Assembly (NCBI GenBank): GCA_037974335.1
Contig: CM075760.1
Location: 46,458,138-46,522,137 of the forward strand
Source of the DNA: Prionace glauca
Taxonomy: Eukaryota > Chordata > Chondrichthyes > Carcharhiniformes > Carcharhinidae
DNA length: 64,000 bases
Reading direction: 5' to 3'
Shown: positions 10,634-21,695 of the stretch, one piece after another
Layout of the letters: each line of letters starts with the position of its first letter
How positions within the stretch are numbered: position 1 is the stretch's first letter
Program-made: the position numbers and the translations under genes
The notes under the pieces: generated by a model
Database searches by the model: none
Told to the model about the DNA's origin: nothing
The model's input: the letters and a program-made list of their open reading frames with translations, nothing else

Positions 10634-11535
10634 TGAACATCGTAACGATTGTTATCCTCATCCGTAAAAACTGTGGTCTCTCCAGATGTGTCACTTCTTA
10701 CCTGGTGGCCATGGCTTTGGCAGATCTATTGGTTATCATTCTCGACTTGATAATGAGACAGATTCCGATTGTTTTTGAGGAGCATGTTCTTTTCCTGTGG
10801 TATATCCGTGTGTGTAACATCCACGCCGCCCTGCTTTATGCAGCCACTGACTGTTCTGTCTGGTTCACTGTCAGTTTCACCTTTGATCGATTTGTGGCCA
10901 TTTGCTGCCAGAAACTGAAAAAGAAATATTGCAGTGAGAAAACGGCAGTGGTGGTTCTGGGAACAGTGACGATGCTGAGCTGTTTAAAGAACATTTTCTG
11001 GTGTTTTATGTTATTGGGTCGGTATGTGCTCTTGAATGACCCCTGGTTTTGTGAGGTAACAGGCACTGTTCTGTTATCCCCAGTCTGGGGCACAGTCGAG
11101 TTCGCCCACAACATTCTAACCCCGTGTGTCCCATTTGTACTGATTCTGTTGTTTAATGTTTTCACTGTCAGGCACATTTTAGTGAGCAGCAGAGCCCGCA
11201 GGAGACTTCGGGCTCAAAGCAGTGGGGAGAGTCCCAAAGACACAGAGATGGAAAGTCGAAGGAAATCCATCATTTTGCTATTTGTTATCTCAGCCAATTT
11301 CATCCTGTTATGGTCAGTGTTAATGTTTTATTCGGTATGGAAGCGTATGTTCAATTTGGGATATAACGCGGTATTTCTCGATGGCTTTGTGATGGAACTG
11401 GCCTTCATGCTTCAGCTCCTGAGTTGCTGCACCAACACTGGAATTTATGCCGTCACCCAGACGAAGTTCAGGCAGCAGTTGAAGAATGTGCTGATGAATT
11501 CATTTACTCCAATTCTCCATTTCATTAAAAGATAA
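10634..11535 (+). CDS. GPR139-like GPCR, exon 2 (TM1 end to C-terminus)
   Basis: One exon encodes the rest of the receptor. TM2 is SYLVAMALADLLVIILDLI. The TM3 cysteine is in WYIRVCNIH, and the TM3 end is DRF in place of DRY (TFDRFVAICC). ECL2 has a cysteine in DPWFCEVTG. TM5 is around FAHNILTPCVPFVLILLF, TM6 around SIILLFVISANFILLWSV, and TM7 ends CCTNTGIYAVTQTKFRQQL, the signature ending of GPR139/GPR142-type receptors in place of NPxxY. The loop between TM5 and TM6 is basic with a SGESPKDTEME stretch. The exon is intact to TAA at 11535 and joins 951 in phase. The family is peptide or amino-acid receptor-like and plasma-membrane located; the ligand here is unknown. Confidence 0.9.
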
Positions 11536-13045
11536 GAAGAATGGTGTCACCCACATCTTCCAGAAATTTCTAATTTCATTCCACATTTCAAGGAGGGGAA
11601 TGGGGGAAAATCCCTTTGCATCCTCCCCTACTATTGCCAGGACAACTTTACTCCTAAATAGGGTGACGGAGTGTGTCATGCAAATTAAAGACCAGACCAA
11701 AAACTGGAACAAAATATTGAATTTCGCGCAGAAGAGCCAAGACTTCAGTATGAAGCTAGAAGATGGAAGAGGGGGTTTCAGGGAGGTAATTCATCCACAA
11801 AGTTTACTGTCCCATGAATAATACAAGTGCATGTTTGCTCAAATTTGATAAAAATGTGTCGACAGCCTACACTCTTGGCAGCTGTGTTCAAATGCATGTC
11901 ACATAAGCCCAGGCTTTTCTGGAAAAATACCTTTGAAAATGACTTTTCTCCAGTCTATATTTTCTGCTAAATGAAAAAAAAATCAATATGTATGATCACG
12001 GGAGCTCGAGACAGGCTAAGACCCAACACAGAAAATTGGCGTAAGGGACTTTGTAGAATGACCTTCAAGAAAGACATCACATCCACAACCCACGAGTTCA
12101 GAGTGGAAGCTTTGTTTAAGCGAGTCATTTGGAAAATCTGGTCTGGATTTCAAAATGCAAGCCACTCATGGAAAGCATTATTGTAAAAGGAGATTGTAAA
12201 GGATGCTTTTTTGGGGAGTGGAGTTTGGAAACTCTTAGTGACAATGGTCTGCGGGGGGCGGGGGATGAATTCTGAGGTGACATCCACTTGAAGTTCAGAG
12301 CGGACACCACAGCCATCTCCTGTGTTTATAGGGGATTGTGTTACAGAGAACCGTTGTCAGTTAAAGATTATACTTTATCATCCAAGTTAACCTTAAAATC
12401 AGTGTAACTTTGGCTAAAGATTACAATTCCTTTTAAAAATACAGCTAACATTCATTTTAAAATTAGAAAATTCTTGTTTAAATCAGAATTGTTTGTTTAA
12501 ATCTCTGAATTACAAGTAAATCAAAATTACTTGTTTAAATCTCTTACTGCATTCACATATACAGACTGTTCCCTTGTCAGTCCCACATTGGGCGCCATTG
12601 TTTTTGAACTTTGCTGCATTTCTGGGTGAACTCCAGCTCTCCATTCCTCCGGCAGCGTCACCGCTCAAACTGAGTCTTTCTCCAACCTGCGCTGCTAATC
12701 TCACACTTCCTATTTCTGAGTGAAAACCACCTCCACTTCATTGGCGTTGAAAGAGTTTACTGCTGCATTCAATTGAACTTTTACTTGTAATTGAGCCCGA
12801 GATTTGGACCCAGATCAGAGAGATATTTGTGTCAGTAGAAACAATAAAATTTACCCCATTAACAGCCAGATTTTAACCCGCATCAGCGTTTTGTACCATC
12901 AGCGCTTTGCAGCCGATTGCTCTCTTCTTTTTTGTTCTTTACATGTGACATTTCCAAGTCAGATGCTAAAGAAGAAATCGCTCTGGTACTGATTCCGACA
13001 GAACTAGAAGTAACGCAGGATTGTTGTACAGCAATAAATTTACAT
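11536..13045 (+). other. Receptor 3' flank, unassigned
   Basis: AT-rich stretch likely to hold the receptor 3' UTR at its start. No transposon, RNA or protein family is recognised. A G-run occurs near 12252. Confidence 0.4.
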
Positions 13046-13116
13046 TCCCTGACCAGGAAACGAACCCGGACTGGGGTGGTAAGAGCGCCGAATCATAACC
13101 ACTGGACCACCAGGGA
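13046..13116 (-). tRNA. tRNA-Glu(CTC)-like, probably decayed
   Basis: The minus strand starts TCCCTGGTGGTCCAGTGG and continues through GATTCGGCGCTCTTACC to GGTTCGTTTCC and a closing acceptor strand. This matches vertebrate tRNA-Glu-CTC. The anticodon stem has at least two mismatches, the T-arm reads TTCGTTTCC, and no clear TTTT terminator follows, so a pseudogene is more likely than an active gene. Confidence 0.65.
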
Positions 13117-13850
13117 ATGTGATCCAACCTGTTTACAATATTAATTTATCCACGAATCACCTGCTTTTTATTTTATTTCGTGTTTTTTATTCACCAAATG
13201 CAAGTTTATCCTTCAAATTTTCATGTTTATATCACACACAAGTGATTACTTCAGCCAATGAAAGCAGCGAATCCTCTTAGCTGGAACATGAAATAGACAG
13301 TGAGCTGCTTATGTGACACTTGCAGTTTCCAACCCCCAACAAACTCATCACTGCGGCCTTTGTGAAACTTATAGGGTAACACACTGCAGGCATTCATCAC
13401 GGAGAGCAACTGGCACAAGTCATTACGAAACACTGTCATGTCAATTCTCTTTCTGTTTCTGTCGCTTCCTCTCATTCAGCTCCCTCTGGCTGTCCAGCTC
13501 CCAGGGTCAGTTAGCTACTTGATATAGACACAGACAGTTGGTGAACCCGAGCTTTGCCTGGAAAGCAGGGAAAGCAAATATATTACACACGGCATTGAGA
13601 GGAGATGGAGCTTTAAAAAGACAGTACAAACAGACAGAGATGTCCTATCTTCCTGATCCAGTTACTGATGTCGGGAATGTACACAGTGCGAATTATCCAC
13701 TGTCACACTCTCCTTCCAGCCTTGAGCACGGAGTTAAGTCTTGAAATGTTTGCAGTCTTGTTACAGTAATTCAGGGTTTTGTGGAGACTACATTTGGAAT
13801 AGTGTGTGCAGTTTGGACCCCGGCATTTTAGACAGAATAAAAGCAAAATC
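13117..13850. other. Unassigned stretch
   Basis: No gene, RSS or transposon recognised. A short CR1-like phrase (GTGGAGACTACATTTGGAAT) near 13775-13825 suggests a decayed RT fragment. Confidence 0.35.
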
Positions 13851-14147
13851 TGAGGATGATCATCATTTCTTGTCATTCAGCTATCTAAATTTTACTATTT
13901 CATAACTTTTCTTGTTTTGCCATTAACTGCTTTCTCTTTCCCCTGTTGCCTTCTCTGTTCATTGTTACCTCTTTATTTGATGTTATTTCCTATTTTTTTC
14001 GCCTCATTCTCTTCAGAATCCCCAGATTCCCTATATATCCTTGGTAACAGTGAGCAGTTCTCAGTTTGTGTGTGTGTAACCTTGAGTTTCATTAAGTTTT
14101 AGTCTTCCATTCTGTGTATCCGTGTACATTTCTGGCATTCAAGCTTT
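13851..14147 (+). repeat. Arm 1 of a 300-bp dispersed inverted repeat
   Basis: This T-rich stretch reappears as its reverse complement at 31034-31330 with only scattered differences, for example GATGATCATCATTTCTTGTC at one edge and GGCATTCAAGCTTTG at the other. Homology stops sharply at both edges, so it may be a mobile element of unknown class. Confidence 0.8.
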
Positions 14148-14164
14148 GTTTTTAAGGCCGAATT

Positions 14165-14350
14165 ATTTCATGAGGAAAGGTTAGAGAGACAAAGTCATAG
14201 CCGCTGGAATTCAGAGTAAGAGTAGGCTACTTGATTGATATGTATAAGATACAAAGGGGTCTTGACAAGGCGGATGTGAAGAGAATAGTTCGTCATCTGG
14301 GTAAATCTATAACTAGGTATCACTGTTTCAAAGTAGGGATTCGCCCATTT
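14165..14350 (+). mobile_element. CR1 RT-tail fragment
   Basis: GAATTCAGAGTAAGAGTAGG, then TATGTATAAGATACAAAGGG, then GGCGGATGTGAAGAGAATAG match the CR1 RT C-terminal coding block in sense. Confidence 0.6.
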
Positions 14351-15560
14351 AAAATACCACTGCACCACAGCCTCCTCTAATGTATGTCTGTATTTATAAA
14401 TACTCATCTGTAGCAATGCCCTTCCTTGCTGTGTCTCTGCATCATTCACTGCTCTCAGGCCGCGTTCATCTTTGTCCCTCAGTTGGATTGTCTCTGTATC
14501 ATTCCGCTCAATCTCACCCTTGCCTATGTCAATGACTTTTATAGCTCTCTCGAAGTGTATCGGCGCATTGGGTGATATAGGAAGTGTACAGCTTAGGGGG
14601 TAAGGATATACTTGCCTGCATAGCACAGTTGATCAAACGTTTAGACATGGAGAGTTAGCGAGCACTGAGCCGATGCTCTACAGAGGTCTCATTCAGCCAC
14701 CTAGTCTTTGAAATTTCGTAGATATTAAGCAGAGGAACCAGACAATGACAGGGCTGATCCACTGAAGGATTCCTAAAACAGCTCCATGGCTAAACGTCTC
14801 AGATGATGCAGCATTGAATATAGGGAGCCGTTGAGCTGATGCAAAGACTGGGCCATACTCACCTGCATAGGAACATTGCTCAGGTTTTTAACAGGAAGTA
14901 TGCACAGGGATAGGAAAACATATCTTTCAAGTTATCACCAGTTTACATTTGTATCTTGCTCAGACCCTACCTTACAGTCACATTCTTTGACCTGCTGCAT
15001 TATTTTGATCGCTGCTTATTTCTCGGTTCTCAGATTGAACAGTTTTTAGACATACTTTTCTCCCCACCTGTTCTATCTTGTGTTCACTTCCTCAACCTCA
15101 TCTTCATCACTCTCTTTGTCAGCCGGAGATATCCCCTACCGCCCCGCCCCCTTTTCTATCGTCCCATTCCCGGGTTAATTCTCACAGCTCCGGAATCCAT
15201 GAGCTGCTGTCAGGCAGCTTTGAAACATTTTTAAATCTGAGGAACCTTTATTTGGTGAAACTGATCTTCCCAGACAAGCCTGAATTGTAGAAAATAACAA
15301 TTGGAAACGAAACACAAACTCTTTAACTGGTAGCTGCTCTTTCTCTCTTTCGCTGATTAACCTTTCAGCCTGATGGGATTCTGCTGTGTGTTGTCTCAGC
15401 CGATCCTGGATTGAATTGGGTGACAGTTTGATCCGAGGTTAATGTGGCTTCCTCGTGGTGTGTGTCTGAGCGGCTGACATCGCCGCTGTTCAATCTGACT
15501 GTTACTTTCTGCGATTCTCCACACAAACCTCAACAGCCTGGAGCACCCAATATTAGCTGA
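14351..15560. other. Unassigned stretch
   Basis: No confident feature. It ends at the 3' flank of V1. Open frames (for example 14195-14626 minus and 14956-15234 plus) show no domain and are probably chance. Confidence 0.35.
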
Positions 15561-15827
15561 AAAGCAGTTTTTGTACGGGGGTGAGACTGATTTCTATCAC
15601 TGTGAGTCTGAAAGCGCAGTAATAGCGGCCAGCGTAAGTCAGCTGCAGGCTCGAGATGGTTAAAGTAGTTAATTTAGCCGAGGTCTGGAGTTCAGCAGAG
15701 AAACGGGATCCAAAACCTTCCCCTCTGTCTTCTTCTGTATTCCAGGACCTTTTCTATATAATGAACTGCAAATCTTTCTGTGGTTGCTGTCTGTACCAAT
15801 ATAAGATGTAGTCACTTGCTGTAGTGA

Positions 15828-17510
15828 ACATAGAACATAGAACATAGAACATTACAGCGCAGAACTGGCCCTTCGGCCCACGATGTTGCGCCGACCAGTT
15901 AGAAAACAATGACCCACTAGCCTAAACCAATCCCTTTTCATCCATATACCTATCCACAGATCTTTTAAACGCCCCCAAACTAGGTGCATTTACAACTGCA
16001 GCTGGCAGGGCATTCCAGTCCCTCACCACCCTCTGGGTAAAGAACCTACCCCTGACATCTGTCCTATAACTACCCCCCCTTAATTTAAAATCGTGCCCCC
16101 TCGTGCTAGCTTTCTCCATCCTAGGAAAAAGGCTATCACTATCTACCCTGTCTAAACCTCTAATCATCTTATATGTTTCAATGAGATCCCCTCTTAGCCG
16201 CCTTCTTTCCAGCGAAAACAACCCCAAATCTCTCAATCTCTCCTCATAGGATCTCCCCTCCATACCAGGCAACATCCTGGTAAACCTCCTCTGCACCCTC
16301 TCCAAAGCCTCTACATCCTTCCTGTAATGTGGGGACCAGAACTGCACACAAAACTCCAAGTGCGGCCGCACCAGAGATGTGTACAGTTGCATCATGACGC
16401 TGCGACTCCTAAATTCAATCCCCCTACCAATAAACGCCAAAACTCCGTATGCCTTCTTAACAACCTCATCTACTTGATTCCCAACTTTCAGGGATCTATG
16501 TACACATACACCTAGATCCCTCTGCTCCTCCACACTATTCAAAGTCCTCCCGTTAGCACTATACTCAACACATCTGTTATTCCTACCGAAATGAATTACC
16601 TCACACTTCTCCACATTAAACTCCATCCGCCACCTCTCAGCCCAGCTCTGCAACCTTTCTAAGTCATCCTGCAAACTATGACACCCTTCCTCACAATCTA
16701 CCACACCTCCGACTTTGGTGTCATCAGCAAACTTACTAATCCACCCAACTATACCCTCATCCAGATCATTAATAAACATTACAAACAGCAGTGGCCCCAA
16801 AACAGATCCCTGAGGCACACCACTTGTAACCGAACTCCATGACGAATATTTCCCATCAACCACCACTCTCTGTCTCCTATCTGCTAGCCAATTCCTGATC
16901 CAATTACCTAGATCACCCCCAATCCCATACATCTGCATTTTCTGCAGAAGCCTACCATGGTGAACCTTATCAAACGCCTTGCTAAAATCCATATACACCA
17001 CATCAACTGCCTTACCCCTATCCACCTCCTTGGTAACTTTCTCAAAGAACTCGATAAGGTTAGTAAGGCATGACCTACCCGCTACAAAACCATGCTGACT
17101 GTCTCTAATCAACTCATTACTTTCCAAATAGCTATAAATCCTGTCTCTAATAATCCTTTCCAAAACCTTACCCACCACAGAAGTAAGACTCACCGGTCTA
17201 TAATTCCCAGGGAAGTCCCTTCTCCCCTTCTTAAACAATGGGACAACATTTGCTGTCCTCCAATCTTCTGGTACTATACCAGAGACTAACGACGACCTGA
17301 AGATCAGAGCCAGAGGCTCCGCAATCACCCCTCTTGCCTCCCAAAGAATCCTAGGGTAAATCCCATCTGGACCAGGGGACTTATCTATTTTCAATCCCTC
17401 TAAAATATCCAGCACATCCCCCGTATCAACTGCAATACTATCTATTTCACACCCCTGCACCCCAGTGTCCTCCTCAGCTACATTCCTGTCCCCTTGCGTG
17501 AACACCGAAG
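15828..17510 (-). mobile_element. 5'-truncated CR1 LINE inside V1
   Basis: Carries an open RT region in the same orientation as V1: KSPGPDGIYPRIL, FKKGRRDFPGNYRPVSLTSV, DVVYMDFSKAFDKVHHGRL, GVPQGSVLGPLLFVMFIND and the catalytic KFADDTK, then LVRPHLEFCVQFWSP and a complete C-terminus. The 5' end is cut just before RT and the endonuclease is absent. The 3' end is a CR1-type (TTCTATG)n tail (GAACATAGAACATAGAACAT at 15828 onward on the plus strand). It looks young because the 1.6-kb frame is open. Confidence 0.93.
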
Positions 17511-17535
17511 TGCTGTAGGTACATCCGATAGTCAC
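15922..17535 (-). CDS. Open V-FR1/reverse-transcriptase fusion frame
   Basis: A single open frame of 537 codons that begins in V1 framework 1 (VTIGCTYST) and continues without a stop into the LINE RT domain. The same frame runs back to the V1 splice acceptor at 17597 and, after splicing, to the leader ATG at 17860, giving a possible 573-residue secretory-leader/V-FR1/RT product. Whether it is transcribed is unknown. The RT part has the full set of fingers and palm motifs including FADD. More likely a by-product of insertion than a selected gene. Confidence 0.6.
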   Translation of the reverse strand: MTIGCTYSTSVFTQGDRNVAEEDTGVQGCEIDSIAVDTGDVLDILEGLKIDKSPGPDGIYPRILWEARGVIAEPLALIFRSSLVSGIVPEDWRTANVVPLFKKGRRDFPGNYRPVSLTSVVGKVLERIIRDRIYSYLESNELIRDSQHGFVAGRSCLTNLIEFFEKVTKEVDRGKAVDVVYMDFSKAFDKVHHGRLLQKMQMYGIGGDLGNWIRNWLADRRQRVVVDGKYSSWSSVTSGVPQGSVLGPLLFVMFINDLDEGIVGWISKFADDTKVGGVVDCEEGCHSLQDDLERLQSWAERWRMEFNVEKCEVIHFGRNNRCVEYSANGRTLNSVEEQRDLGVCVHRSLKVGNQVDEVVKKAYGVLAFIGRGIEFRSRSVMMQLYTSLVRPHLEFCVQFWSPHYRKDVEALERVQRRFTRMLPGMEGRSYEERLRDLGLFSLERRRLRGDLIETYKMIRGLDRVDSDSLFPRMEKASTRGHDFKLRGGSYRTDVRGRFFTQRVVRDWNALPAAVVNAPSLGAFKRSVDRYMDEKGLV

Positions 17536-17860
17536 CGTTTCACCTTCTCTCCTCTTTAAAGACTGAGGCTGAGAAACAGAATCTCCAGCACTCGGATCTG
17601 GAACGTGTTCAAGAAGAAGAAAAAAAGAATGATATGTTGGATGTGCTGCTGAAATGATATTAACACTTTACACTCCAAGCGACAGAACTGGAATGATGAA
17701 GTAAAAATAAATAAAGGCGGAATTACTCAGCATCGACAGGAAACATCACTGCAGAGAAGCAGAGTTAATGTTTCAGATCGCGATAACATTTAACCAGATT
17801 GGAGTCATCCTTACTGATAAGAAACAGCCCGAACACAATGCAGACAGTGAGGAACTCCAT

Positions 17861-18109
17861 GGCGGCTGCAGAGCCCGGGGCTGTGACTAACCTTTAAAAC
17901 TCCAAGCTCTGCCGGAACAGAATCTGTTTTTAACGTCACTTTCTGATCTCAAACTTCCCATCCAATCAACAATTTACAATCTACCCGTCATAGATTGAGA
18001 TAAGATTTCAATGAGTTTCAGTGATGGGCTGAAGCTCTTTAACCAACTGTATTAAATGTCTGAAAGTGGAGGTAGTCACTGAGTGTGTGGTGTGAGGGAA
18101 GAATCAGCT
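17861..18109 (-). promoter_or_regulatory. V1 upstream region
   Basis: Lies directly upstream of the V1 leader. A GTGACGTTA half-CRE-like site occurs on the minus strand near 17932-17940, and CCAATC-related sequence near 17960. Function inferred from position only. Confidence 0.3.
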
Positions 18110-19075
18110 TCGCTGATAAGATATCGGAGCAGAGTTAGGCCATTCGGCCCATCCTGTCCATTGCACCATTCAATCATGGCCGAAATGTTTAAAATCCCTA
18201 CAGAATCATAACATCACTACAGTTCACAAGGAGGCCATTCGGCCCATCGAGTCTGAACCTTCCTCAATCCTGAACCGAGCACGACAAAGATGTTCGGGTT
18301 AGGTTGATTGGCCACGCTAAATTACCCCTTAATGTCAGGAGGATTAGGAGCTAAATATGTGGGGTTATGTGGCTAGCACAGGACCTGGGTGGGATTGTTG
18401 CCGGTGCAGGCTTCATAGGCCAAATGTCCTCCTTCTGCACTGTAGGGTTCTATCCAACGATTCAACCCCACCCAGGCTCCATCCCAGTAGCGCCACATAT
18501 TTACCCTGCTAACTCCCTGTCGCTCGGGTCAACTTGTCATTGCCAACCAACCTAACCCGCATATTTTCGGACTGTGAGAGGAAACCAGAGCACCTGGACG
18601 AAACCCACGCAGACATGGGGAGAATCTCCGTGCAGACAGTCACCCCAGACTGAAATCGGACCCGGGTCCCTGGCGCTGTGAGGCAGCGATGTTAATCACT
18701 GTGCCACAGTGACGCCCCTGTGGGGTTTCTCAACCCCATTCTCCCACCCCGTCACCATAATCTTTGATCCCTTCACCAATCAGGAACCTGTCGATCTCTG
18801 TCTTGAATAAACTCAATGACCGAGCCTCCACAGCTTTCTGAGGAAAGGAATTCCGCAGATTCACCACCCTCTGGCTGAAGAAATTCCTCTATATCTAGAT
18901 TCAAACGGGCCGTCATTTTACTCTGAGGCTGTGCGCTCGGATCCTTGTCTCTCTTACTAATGGAAACATCTTCCTCGCACCCACTATATCCAGGCCTTCC
19001 AGTATTCTATAAGTTTCAAAGAGGTCCCCCTTCATCCCTCTAATCTCCTTCGAATACAAACCCAGAGTCCCCGGA
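18110..19075 (-). mobile_element. CR1 end containing nested SINEs
   Basis: CR1 antisense 3' end at 18110-18195 and continuing body at 18722-19075 (CACCACCCTCTGGCTGAAG block). Between them is SINE material: an antisense SINE (3' part 18196-18284, 5' part 18456-18715) interrupted by a sense SINE 3' part (18285-18455). Confidence 0.7.
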
Positions 19076-19319
19076 TGGTTGCAGTTTTACTTGATCGGTT
19101 TAAATCTCTCACGTTGAATGTTTTTGTTATCCTTTATGTCGGCTTGTGACGGCTTCTCAAGAACATTAATCTCATTGTCATGTGCGTGACCTGTTCACAC
19201 TGAACCCTTCTTTCTGAACGGTAGATTTCCTAGGGTTGTGACTATGAATAAAACAATATATGGATTTGGATGCAGATCCCCTGAGAGACACAAATGCAGC
19301 CACAAAGAAACATACAAGC

Positions 19320-19560
19320 TAAGAAATGGAGATAAACGAATGGAAAGGTAGTGAGTGAATCAAAGGCCGGCATAGTGATAGAAGAAGAAAGATAGGTAGA
19401 AAGGAACAGGTGGAGATGCGGAGAGATAAACACGAGGAAAGGAAATGACAGAAATGAGGCAGTGACAGGGAGATAAATAGTAGACCGACATTGAGATAAA
19501 TGAGGGAGAGACGGGGACAGCAAGGGAAATGGATGATGATACGGTGAATCAAACGGGTCA
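19320..19560 (+). repeat. Purine-rich tract, copy 1
   Basis: Strongly A/G-biased plus strand rich in GGAGAT, GAGAGA and GAAAGG words. It is homologous, in the same orientation, to 25640-25880 (shared GTGAATCAAA, GATAGAAGAAG-like, GAGACGGGG-CAG and ACGGTGA words). Confidence 0.6.
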
Positions 19561-19561
19561 G

Positions 19562-19857
19562 AGCGGCACCATGGCGCATTGGTTAGCACTGATGCATCAC
19601 AGCGGCAGCGAGCCGGGCTCAATCTGAACCTCGGATCACTGTCGGTCTGCACCTTCTCCCCGTGTCTGCGTGGTTTTCTCCGGGTGCTCCGGTTTCCTCC
19701 CACAGTTCAAAAACGTGCTGGTTAGTTGCATTGGCCGTGCTAAATTCTCCCTCAGTGTACCCAAACAGGTACCAGAGTGTGGCGACGAGGACATTTTCAC
19801 AGTAACTTCATTGCAGTGTTAATGTAAGCACACGTGTGACAGTAAGTAAATAAAGTA
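19562..19857 (+). mobile_element. tRNA-derived SINE, tail B
   Basis: Complete SINE with tRNA-like head (GTTAGCACTGATGCATCACAG), core and a different tail: TTTTCACAGTAACTTCATTG, then GTGTTAATGTAAGCACACGTG and a TAAATAAAG end. The tail resembles the 3' end of the L2-type LINE in this window. Confidence 0.85.
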
Positions 19858-19960
19858 TAAACTAGACGGGAACAGTTGCAGATCTGTAGACATACTACAG
19901 AGGGAGACAAAGAGAGGCAAAAGAACAGGCGGCAACAGAAACAGAGCTGAACATTTAGTC

Positions 19961-20535
19961 GAAAGGAAAATAATCATCGATTTAACTAAAGAGTGTAATC
20001 GGTACATTGTGAAATGTATTCATTTTCTACAAACTGTGTCTCAACCAACAACACGTTCTAATCATATAGATACTATGCACCAGCTGTGATAAATGGGACA
20101 CAGAGAGTGGAGATTGAGAATGTTTTGCTCATCAATTTAGATAGACAGGAAAATATCATGAAAATACAAAACGTGAGTGAGGGCGTAATAAATTGATTTG
20201 CAGTATAAATGATAGTTAGAACAAACCTAATGCAATTCCTCTGTTACTGCTCATCGGCTCATGTTGAATGTTGTGCTGTGTTATTTTAGTAACAGCCTGA
20301 ACTCTCAGCCGAAATAACTGTTTCTGTTTATCAGTGCGGGCGCGCCCTCTGCTGATCACTGACTGGAACTCCCAGTCTGGGGTTTTTGTCCGGAGTTCGC
20401 TGTATCTCTGCACCAGTGTGGGCTTCATGGCACAGAAATACACGGCGCTGTCAGAGAGAAGGGTTCCGGCGATATTTAGAAGTACCGTTTTGTTTCCTTT
20501 GTGCAAAACAACAGAAAATGTCCAGAGAGGTTTGC
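19961..20535 (-). pseudogene. V2: truncated V segment with intact RSS
   Basis: Only the FR3 end survives: NKTVLLNIAGTLLSDSAVYF, then CAMKP on the minus strand at 20421-20535. Everything upstream (leader to FR3) is deleted and replaced by CR1-like sequence at about 20536. RSS: CACACTG at 20414-20420, 24-bp spacer, ACAAAAACC at 20381-20389. The 3' flank down to 19961 is duplicated at 42717-42985 plus 48270-48460, next to its intact relative V13. Confidence 0.85.
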
Positions 20536-20872
20536 TACGGTATTACCAGGTATGAGCGGGTTTTCTGGATGAGCAGTAGGGTACTGATGCTGGATTTGTA
20601 TCTACTGAATTTCGAACATCGAGAGATAACTTTCTGGAAGCCTTAAAACCCAAAGGGGTATTAATGGTGTGGATGTGGAACGGATATTTCCTCTTCCTCG
20701 TATTGTACCTGTACCAGATATTTCTAGGTCTTTTTCTTTCTCAGACTATCTACATATCTGGGCTCTTTGTCCTGCGTTGGTTCTAATATTGTTGCACTGT
20801 CCACGGGAGGGCGCTCTCTGATCACTTACCAAACATCACAGTCGCCTTCTGCAGTGAGTGACTTTTTGCAGA

Positions 20873-20880
20873 TATAAAAA
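20873..20880 (+). promoter_or_regulatory. TATA-like box of V3
   Basis: TATAAAAA 131 bp upstream of the V3 start, followed by AGCCAATCGCAT, an inverted CCAAT-type site. Both are kept in the V14 duplicate at 50757-50800. Confidence 0.5.
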
Positions 20881-21003
20881 TGGGCGAGGAAAATAAATCC
20901 CAGCCAATCGCATCACACCTTGCTAACGCTTTCAATTTCTCACATTCTAGGTCCCGTTCAGACAGAGATCACTCTCCCTAATTCTGGAGCTCAGATTGGA
21001 ACC

Positions 21004-21514
21004 ATGGCGGTGAAAATGTTCCTCACCCTGGTTATTGCTCTGATCCCAGGTCAGTGATTCTGATCATACATTGTAAAGTATATTTCAACCGTTGTACAAT
21101 TTCCCTTTCCCAGCCCTGTGTGACTTTGTCTCCTAACCCGCTTTGTATCCGATATTTATTTTCAGAGATGAACTATGGAGACTCAGTTTCCCAGTCAAAA
21201 CCAAGAGTTGGAGCAGCAGAGGGTGACGATTCAGCAATACCCTGCAGTTACTCACTATCGAGTTCAGCTATACAACATTACCTGTTCTGGTATCGCCAGT
21301 ATCCACACCGAGCTCCTCAGTATCTGCTCAGAGCCGATAGTTATGGGTTTAACGAGACGGCTCCCGGCTTTGAGCATTTCAGCGGGAATCTCAACAAGAC
21401 ACAAAGCACTTTTCACTTGTCAATGAAAGGTTTGAAGATGACAGACAGCGCCGTGTATTACTGTGCACTGAGACCCATAGTGAATGAAGCTCCCATGGGC
21501 CTCATACAAAAACT
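21004..21514 (+). CDS. V3: intact TCR-type V segment
   Basis: Leader exon 21004-21049 (MAVKMFLTLVIALIP, donor GTCAGT). V exon 21166-21475 begins EMNYGDSVSQSKPRVGAAEG, with the first cysteine in IPCSYS, W in LFWYRQYPHRAPQ, and second cysteine in TDSAVYYCALRP. RSS: CATAGTG at 21476-21482, 23-bp spacer, ACAAAAACT at 21506-21514. The germline frame stays open well past the RSS. Rearranged, it would supply the V domain of a T-cell receptor chain, probably alpha or delta. A degraded paralogue (V14) lies at 50.9 kb within a duplicated block. Heptamer CATAGTG differs from consensus at one base. Confidence 0.9.
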
Positions 21515-21695
21515 AAAGCAGGTCGATAATCAAGTGTTCTGTGTCAGGAAAAAAAAAGAGTCGGAACTAATCGAAAATGCGCAGAAAATGAAGGGGATAA
21601 TACAATTTAACGATATTCCCCGCAGAGCTCACCCATTATCACTACTGTGAATTGTCACACTTGGCGATCATATTATTCCCGGATCAAATCCAATC

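Larger units (their letters stand above)
15566..17860 (-). pseudogene. V1: TCR-type V segment split by a CR1 LINE
   Basis: Leader exon 17815-17860 reads MEFLTVCIVFGLFLIS with donor GTAAGG. The V exon opens at 17597 after a TTCCAG acceptor with FR1 GDSVSQPQSLKRREGETVTI, then GCTYST with the first cysteine. A CR1 LINE then interrupts CDR1 (about 15828-17510). The rest resumes at about 15826 with SDYILYWYRQQ, an FR2 stop, SRFSAELQTSAKLTTLTISS and YYCAF. The RSS is perfect: CACAGTG at 15598-15604, 23-bp spacer, ACAAAAACT at 15566-15574. Same subfamily as V9, V10 and V16. The CTACAGCA octamer at both junctions is a probable target-site duplication. Confidence 0.85.
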
